From contig NBAY01000095.1 in assembly GCA_002794775.1 (NCBI GenBank), positions 59,370 to 123,369 on the forward strand: 64,000 nt of DNA, given 5' to 3'. Below the pieces are notes generated by a model. The model searched no databases, was not told the DNA's origin, and saw only the letters and a list, made by a program, of their open reading frames with translations. The position numbers and the translations under genes were made by a program. This document shows, in pieces, positions 58,072-64,000 of this stretch; the first letter of the stretch is position 1; every line of letters starts with the position of its first letter. This stretch comes from Porodaedalea pini. Taxonomy: Eukaryota > Basidiomycota > Agaricomycetes > Hymenochaetales > Hymenochaetaceae.

Positions 58072-59301
58072 TCAACGTACTTGAGGATGCGACCAGTAGT
58101 AGTGTGTCTTGATATGGTCAAAGTTCGTCGTCGCACTGAACGCGGGGTTTGTCCAGTACAATTTACGCAGCCAGCTAGAAGTCGGGTTTTGATTTAGTTG
58201 ATGATTCAAAAGAGGCTTTACGCCTCATACGCACTTGTGAATATTTGGATATCCGTAGCGGATCGTACGGAGGTTGCACTTGAAGTGTCCGACGTAGACG
58301 GGGTCAAAACGCACAATCGTTACGAAAAGGCGCACGTCCGCCTCCGTGAGCTGCCCACCAACGAGAAACTCTTTCTTCCTGTCAAGGATCTTTTCGATGC
58401 GGTCGAGCGACTCGAAGACAGCCGTAACAGCCTTCTCATACGCCTGCGACGTCGTTGCAAAGCCGGACTTGTACACTCCGTCTGCCAAGAGCGCATACAG
58501 TCAATTGAAATATATCGTAGCAAGATATACTCACTGTTGACGGTATCGTACACCCACTCATTAATCCCGTCAATTTCCGCGCGGTGCTGTTCGGGGTAAA
58601 TATCGACCGCAGCCTTGTCCTTGGGAAGGAGGTCGTTGAACGAGCTATTGAAAGTGCGAATGATCTCCGACGACTCGTTGTTCACAATCGTCTGGTGCTT
58701 CTTGTCCCACAGTACAGGTACCGTAAACCGGCCATCGTACTTTGGATCGGCCTTGAAATAGAGGTCTTTTATATGCTCCGCGTGGTTGACCGGGTCGACG
58801 CCGGCAGCGGGGAAGGGGTCGACGTTTGCGAAGGGCCAGCCGTGTTCGCCCATTCGCGGGGAGACGACGGTGAAAGCTGTTGATACATAAATAAATTGGC
58901 ATGATTAGCGTACAGGAAAAGGAAAGAGGGTCTCTCGGAAGTACTGACGAATAATTTCTTCCAGGCCTTTCAACTTGCGAGTAATCAATGTCCGATGCGC
59001 CCATGCTGTGATTTAATTTTGTAAGTAAAACTACTCAAGGAGCCAACCACCCATACTCACGACACGCATACGACACATAAAGATGGTATCGATCTGTTTT
59101 CCCATTCGTCATAAAATTAACAAAATATTTCGAATAGGACCGAACAGCAAGTCCGCATAGACACGCACCTTTCTCCGGCTCGAACTTTCCTCCTTTCTCA
59201 ACCGCATTACGGAACGTCGAAGGTTTGCGCTTGAACGTACCGTCGCCTTCGCTCTGCATGCGCGATATGTCCGACTGGTTGCTGACGTCGCGAGTGGCCA
59301 T
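58072..59301 (-). CDS. ECM4: Glutathionyl-hydroquinone reductase (Xi-class GST, ECM4/GTO type)
   Basis: Reduces glutathionyl-hydroquinones to hydroquinones using glutathione; fungal members also take part in handling of phenolic and lignin-derived compounds. Six exons on the minus strand: 59301-59169, 59093-59061, 59005-58949, 58876-58535, 58481-58235 and 58174-58072, 304 residues. The catalytic C-P-W-A-H-R spans the exon 2/3 junction (Cys55). Other family marks: T-V-V-S-P-R-M, G-W-P-F-A-N-V-D-P-F-P, V-P-V-L-W-D, N-N-E-S-S-E-I-I-R, the helical domain with Q-A-Y-E-K-A-V, and T-E-A-D-V-R-L-F-V-T. An in-frame ATG at 59478 would add 59 residues rich in Ser/Arg with few acidic residues, possibly a mitochondrial presequence. 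A decayed paralogue lies at 26320-27190. Confidence 0.92.
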
Positions 59302-60328
59302 CTTGAGGCTGCTCGAGGTACGCGGGAGGAGAAACACGGTGGGCGTCCGTAGGGGGTTTAAGCGTGATTTAAGTAAAGACCCTACTAGAAGCGGGCTGGA
59401 GCTTATTGGCTCGTTAGTAATGCAGCGTCCGAGCGTTGCACTACAGGAATGTGAGACAGGGCGATTGAGAGCGAGCATACAGTCACCTCGGCGATTGACT
59501 CAATGACTGGGCGCTGTGCGTCATTGGTTACCTTATAAAGTAATGCATTCCGCCGCTGAGTACAAGTCTGACAAAGCCAAAATGATAGGGCCCGACTCGC
59601 AAACTCGACAGGCCTAGGGAAGCTTGTTTCGCTAGCATTATATATACTGTATACACATACCCAACATTACCGTAATGTACATTTGTAGAAGTTGTTTACT
59701 CAGAGACCCAAGGGAAGCGATAATAAACATATACGTAGGGGTGAACACATGCGAAGGACGAAGTATGAAGAATCGAATGATGATCATGATCATAAGCAGC
59801 GGTGCGAGTAGAATCTCGTTCAAGAAGAATCGTGAAAAGAGATTTGTGACAAATGGTATGCAGGTCACGGAAGACGAGAAGACGACACTTCGCATGGGAG
59901 CGAATGCGCAGTTTACCCGCCAGACCAATCCTGATAGGAGGCATGTGTGAGACGAAGAGCTTGGAACGTGCTAATCGTGGAGGATACGAAAGGAAGCGAC
60001 AACGAAGCACGGATCATTTGCAAATCTGAGAAGCGAGGCGGAGAAGAATCAGAGAGTCGGACATGACAAGGGATTCCTTGATTGGATGAGTCGATGGTCA
60101 TGAAGCATAGACAGGGAAAGAAACGATATGAAGTGCCGGGGTCGTTGGAGTTTCGTTCAAATGCAAGGGGAAGGAGAACGAGAGGGGAGACCGAGAAGTG
60201 TTTGATTATTTTCGTGAAATTCATGAATTGCGGGGAACGAGAGAAAGGCGTAAAACCGTGCTGATTAAAACCTCCAGTTAGAAGCAAACGATAAGCAGGA
60301 ACGCGATTCAACGTACCGCTCAACCAGG
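59302..60328. other. No gene certain; upstream region of ECM4 and 3' flank of the next gene
   Basis: 59302-59478 may be the N-terminal extension of ECM4. A 136-codon minus frame at 59913-60323 shows no domain and overlaps a 91-codon plus frame; I treat both as chance. Confidence 0.45.
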
Positions 60329-61246
60329 TTAATCCTTCAGGCAGATTGCATCACACTGCTCTACCAGGACCTCAATCTCTTTCATTTCGATCATCGACTT
60401 CGGTCTGTCCAGTTCCTCTTTGATCACCGTCTTCTCTTCCTCCAGCAGCAACGTCTCCATCTCTTTCTTTACGCTGCTAGCTGAATTAACCGCTAATGCA
60501 GGCGACGAGAAATTCCGTTCGTTCATCTTCGGTCTCCTGGCCTTCGGCAGGTCGCTAGCAGGTGGAAGACCCATTGAACCTTCCATCGGTCGACAGTCGA
60601 TTTCAAGGGGCAGTTTGGCTACCTGGGACGCGGCCTTATGACGCAAAATCTTGCGACGTTGAAGACGTTCCTCTGCTTTCTCACGCCATTGTATCGGTGA
60701 CATCGGCGGTTCGTGGTTCGCGACGCGTTCATACTCCCGAGATGGCATGTCCCTCAACTTTTCTCCTGTTGACTCATAACCGTGCACTTGAAAAGGTTTC
60801 ACTTCAGAGAGCGAAGGTTGTATCGAGGAATTCTTCGTAGGCTTTGCAACAGAGCGGAAGGTCCCAGGCGGAGGTGGAACTGGAAAGGAACTGCGCTTCC
60901 GTCGGGACCTAGAAGAGCCGCAAGAGGACGAGCATGTCGATGATGAGGAGGAGGAGTACTGACTCCCGTTCGCTGTCGTGCAGGCTGGAATAGGAGGTGA
61001 AGGGGCCGAAAGCCGACTGAGCGCTGAAGGTCCAAATGCGTGTGCAAGGAGAGCCTCTGGTGATAAGGATGGCCGACTTTTCCGAGGCGACGTTGAGATA
61101 TCTGTTGATGTCGAGCACGAAGAGGTGAATGAAGCCTGCGAGGAGAGTGCAGGCCTCGAGACAGGACGTCCAGTGCACGTCACGTCAATCTTCAGAACCT
61201 CTTGCGCAGACGATAAATCAAGCGACGGCAGCAGTATTAAGGGCAT
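60329..61246 (-). CDS. Ser-rich hypothetical protein
   Basis: Single open frame of 305 residues from ATG 61246. Ser/Pro-rich first 140 residues with a basic R-S-R-R-K-R cluster (possible nuclear signal), then a central R-E-K-A-E-E-R-L-Q-R-R-K-I-L-R-H-K helix and a Glu/Lys-rich coiled-coil-like C-terminus (L-L-L-E-E-E-K-T-V-I-K-E-E-L). No family recognised. Length without stops in Ser-rich composition supports, but does not prove, a gene. Confidence 0.5.
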   Translation of the reverse strand: MPLILLPSLDLSSAQEVLKIDVTCTGRPVSRPALSSQASFTSSCSTSTDISTSPRKSRPSLSPEALLAHAFGPSALSRLSAPSPPIPACTTANGSQYSSSSSSTCSSSCGSSRSRRKRSSFPVPPPPGTFRSVAKPTKNSSIQPSLSEVKPFQVHGYESTGEKLRDMPSREYERVANHEPPMSPIQWREKAEERLQRRKILRHKAASQVAKLPLEIDCRPMEGSMGLPPASDLPKARRPKMNERNFSSPALAVNSASSVKKEMETLLLEEEKTVIKEELDRPKSMIEMKEIEVLVEQCDAICLKD

Positions 61247-62360
61247 GCAAACGTAGCTGAGTGCAGCTAGCGTCGAGATAGCCTCCGACCGTAGGTGGTT
61301 CAGTTACTTCTTCTCGAACGACGGATCGAATGCAGCTCTACAACGACTTGGCTGCGATGCCACGAGTTGTGCAATTTCTCCAGCCAATTTCCTGAGTTCT
61401 ACTTCCAAAGATAAGACACGAAGCGCTTCATGTCAGAATTTTGTTCAACGGCAGGTTGGAAATTGTCTCACCGACTGTTCCAATTGATATCAAACTCGAC
61501 AATGCCTTCACCGTCTTCCCTATCTTCCCACTTAGCCCTCCACCTGTTCCACCTCAGACTATGGATCCGAAACTACAGGCAGAAGCCTAACAAGATATGA
61601 CTGCTGGCCAAATGTTCTGTAACGTGGAGGAGGACGAGGGGAGCGAAGGTCATGGGCGGAAGACAGATAGCACGGAGTTTGAGGCAATGGGCGTTCTAGA
61701 CTTCCCGACAGTTATACATTTGCTTAGATGGCGAGATTCTAGAATCTCCCCGTGACGCGGCCTTCGGACCGCCGATCACCACAGCCTGCGTTTGGAAAAA
61801 TATGTATACAACAGCTCGGAGCCTGCGAGGGGCTTGAACAAGGCAGAGTTTTAACAGCAACACCAACGGATAATAATCGGCTATAAACAAGACAGTAAGC
61901 TCGTCGATTTTATGTAATTTTTCTATCACAGCAGAATTTTCCAGGATTCTCAGTGAGGAACGAAGATATCAGCGAGTATTTAGCGGTGATCATTTAGTTT
62001 CGGCCAGACAAGTTGTATTTAGACAATGAAATTATGTATAATTATAAGTGAAAGCAGTATATCGTGCCCAGCACGATATCCAGAATTCTCCGTCTTATTT
62101 GAAAGGAAAATCCTAACTGACTCATTGATGGTTCAGAAACACTTACAAAGTTGTCCATTTATAAGAGGATTGTGTTAAAAATATCAGATACAGTATATAG
62201 ATAAAAAAACATGTAGATCGTGGCGATAGATAAAAGATATACTTGTATGCAGAGTATCTAGAACTCCGACAACAATGGACCTAGCCCCTCCCCCTTTCCT
62301 CACTCTTTTAACAACTCGAGTCTGTGTTGATAGCCATATCTCCGCTTCTTATCCACCGTG
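61247..62360. other. No supported gene
   Basis: A minus-strand frame near 61420-61303 reads as a short amphipathic helix (V-E-L-R-K-L-A-G-E-I-A-Q-L-V) ending in a stop and could be the last exon of something, but no upstream exons were found. The rest (61700-62300) is AT-rich. Confidence 0.4.
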
Positions 62361-63463
62361 CTATGCGTACTGGCCATAAATCTCGTTAACGTTCTTCGGA
62401 GGGTAGTATCCAGTGCCCGTCTGAGGATACAAAGGAACCGTCGGCACACCCGAATTGGTGATTTCTCCACTCTCATGATCCACGTCCTTGCTAATAGGCA
62501 GACGAAGTCCAAAGAAGATGTAGATAGAGATTACGATGAACTCCATGAGGACGGCCATGACGAGGAAGAGCTGCCAACTGCCCGAAATGCTGTTGAATTT
62601 CGCCAGACCTGACTTCGAGCCGGACGTAATCCCTGTCGAAGAGAACGACGACGCCGGCGAGAATCCAGATAAAATGGCATAGAGCACGCGTATCGCGAGG
62701 AAGGGCACTGCAAACGAGATACCCTTGAGAAGCTGATGTAGAACGTAGCCGAGAGGGTAAGCCATACATCGAAGGCAGGTATGATAATCCGCTTACCGTC
62801 CTTTGGTACTGCATGAGCTCGTGTTGAGCCCTCCAGAAAAGCAAGTGGAAGACGACAAGGATGACGAAGGTTGCAAGGAAAAGAATTCCCCCGACTCTGC
62901 GTTCCGTGGACGCGTTATTTCTATCGCCTTCATTGTCACTGCTCGCATTAATCGCTCCGATTATAGACAGGATGAGGGCGGCGGTGATAAGTAGGTGAAC
63001 GAGTCGGAGACGGGTTCGCGTAACGATGGCGTGCGACTCAATGATACGTGACCCACTAGCAGAGCAAAATTTGAGTGCGACGAATACAATCACGATGCGC
63101 AGCGATCATATACTTACGCAGTTCCAACGAAGCTCAGAGTGCACTGAAGTAGAGGCGCAAGTCCGGCACCCTCTACGGCAAACGCGGCAATATAAAGGCT
63201 GGTGTTTGGACTGGTCTGCTTCTCTGCAGCAATATGTAGGGCGGCTCCAACCATCTTGGCTAAGGAAACAAAATCAACATTAATATTTGATGAAGATGCA
63301 TGAACGAAGAAAATACGAACCTAGAGCAAACGCCAGCAGGAAAAGCCACCCCGCTTGTCTCGAGAATCCATGGCGCAGAGTAAGGATCAGAGCAAGGATG
63401 AACGAATGGATAGACAATAAGAAGGGCAATTGAGATGTATCCACGCTCGTCGAGAGAACCCAT
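62361..63463 (-). CDS. Seven-helix-type membrane protein, DUF7702-like, with an apparent 2-base deletion
   Basis: Four exons on the minus strand: 63463-63321, 63259-63118, 63055-62797 and 62723-62361. Splices are GT-AG. The product is about 302 residues with at least six hydrophobic segments. Wording typical of the family: R-H-G-F-S-R-Q-A-G-W near residue 32, H-I-A-A-E, Y-I-A-A-F-A-V-E-G-A-G-L-A-P-L-L, R-R-V-G-G-I-L-F and S-G-S-W-Q-L-F-L-V-M-A-V-L-M-E-F. In exon 1 the frame changes between I-A-L-L-I-V-Y and H-S-F-I-L-A-L near 63411. Two extra bases there would restore both the protein and the phase of intron 1. It is a sequencing error or a recent knock-out. The tail has P-Q-T-G-T-G-Y-Y-P-P. 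Function unknown. Confidence 0.78.
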
Positions 63464-63641
63464 GGCAATGAAGATGCAGAGATAATACTGAAGGCTAGGC
63501 AATAGTAATTGTATTGGACGCAGTTCGAGGAAGGTGATGGGAGCCAGAGAAGAAAGTGGCGAAGGTTTTATAGCTTCAAGTCCTCCGTCGGTCGAGGACC
63601 GAGTTCAGCGGTCTAATTTCGGACAGGTGCACTTTGTGTTT

Positions 63642-64000
63642 CTAGCGCGAGTGTACGATATACAGGGGGCGCAACGCTGTGTTGGAAAGACCGATGAGCA
63701 TCGCACCTAAGGCCGATGCAGTCGCAAGCACCTGCGATACGGGTTCGGGTGCGCATAGAAGTGCCGCGCGCACTCTTAGAATTGCCGTATGAAATTCGGA
63801 TCGACAGGAGATCAACACATTGAGGACCAAGGATGTTCCCTCCTTCACGGCCTGCAGACGGCCTGTACGGCCTCGCTAGGTCAAGCAATTGTGTATCGTG
63901 TCGCCTTGCTTTTCAAGGTCGAACTTCTGAGGGGAAGTGCAGGTGATCCATAGGTAGAACGACGCCGCCTTGTCAGAGTTATATTGCCAAAACATGCCTT
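63642..64000 (-). CDS. Partial gene at the window edge, hypothetical membrane-associated protein
   Basis: The minus-strand frame ending at TAG 63642-63644 reads L-V-L-N-V-L-I-S-C-R-S-E-F-H-T-A-I-L-R-V-R-A-A-L-L and then A-L-G-A-M-L-I-G-L-S-N-T-A-L-R-P-L-Y. The start of this exon near 63848 follows an acceptor-like CTGCAG. Another open segment (M-F-W-Q-Y-N-S-D-K-A) at 63996-63890 could be the preceding exon. No family recognised; incomplete here. Confidence 0.35.

Noticed and set aside
59913..60323. 136-codon minus-strand frame
   Set aside because: No domain, no intron pattern, and an equally open plus-strand frame overlaps it.
1..64000. tRNA or rRNA genes
   Set aside because: GGTTCGA-type B-box strings occur (for example near 12880, 18130 and 54970) but none is set in a plausible cloverleaf; no rRNA sequence recognised.

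Overview
The window is nuclear DNA of a filamentous basidiomycete, almost certainly an Agaricomycete. Genes are cut by many short GT-AG introns (about 50-65 bp). The gene families are typical of that class: FunK1-type kinases, KDZ transposase, TPR-CHAT proteins, Xi-class glutathionyl-hydroquinone reductase and a DUF7702-like membrane protein. Housekeeping genes alternate with blocks dominated by mobile elements and decayed genes.

Layout. 1-2.2 kb: end of a KDZ-like transposase, an array of short palindromic repeats and a perfect 16-bp hairpin. 2.2-11.0 kb: a duplicated 3.4-kb unit, each copy carrying a FunK1 kinase gene (A intact, B eroded at its 5' end), with BiP-type Hsp70 debris between them. 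11.1-12.3 kb: a GPI12/PIG-L gene on the minus strand with one apparent homopolymer frameshift. 12.6-22.6 kb: a dead LINE on the minus strand, split inside its RNase H domain by a 3.96-kb terminal-inverted-repeat transposon. That transposon carries fragments of two translation genes (eIF4G and prolyl-tRNA synthetase) with introns retained, and contains a foldback element. 24.0-25.9 kb: divergent housekeeping pair, complex I subunit NDUFS5 (minus) and a Get5-like ubiquitin-fold protein (plus). 26.3-27.2 kb: a glutathionyl-hydroquinone reductase pseudogene. 28.6-29.9 kb: a GT25 glycosyltransferase. 31.6-34.9 kb: a long disordered protein. 35.87-42.11 kb: a complete but dead chromodomain Ty3/gypsy element with 423-bp LTRs and target duplication GGGCA. 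42.6-54 kb: one heavily degraded and one recently broken TPR-CHAT gene, with palindromic MITEs, foldbacks and a hairpin minisatellite. 55.2-63.5 kb: mostly housekeeping genes on the minus strand (LRR protein with a 12-nt micro-exon, intact ECM4-type reductase, Ser-rich protein, DUF7702-like protein), then a partial gene at the edge.

Functional reading. The conserved genes are independent cell functions: GPI anchor synthesis, complex I, tail-anchored protein insertion, glycosylation and quinone/xenobiotic reduction. The accessory blocks hold two families with predicted signalling or defence-like architecture: FunK1 proteins with a possible restriction-endonuclease-like N-terminal module, and caspase-like TPR-CHAT proteins. 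I see no clear new multi-gene system. The most interesting signals are the self-priming geometry of the LTR element, its transition-only decay, the exact LINE split by a gene-carrying transposon, and the nuclease-like motif kept in FunK1 A and lost in B. Exon limits were read by eye from splice consensus and family conservation, not from transcripts.
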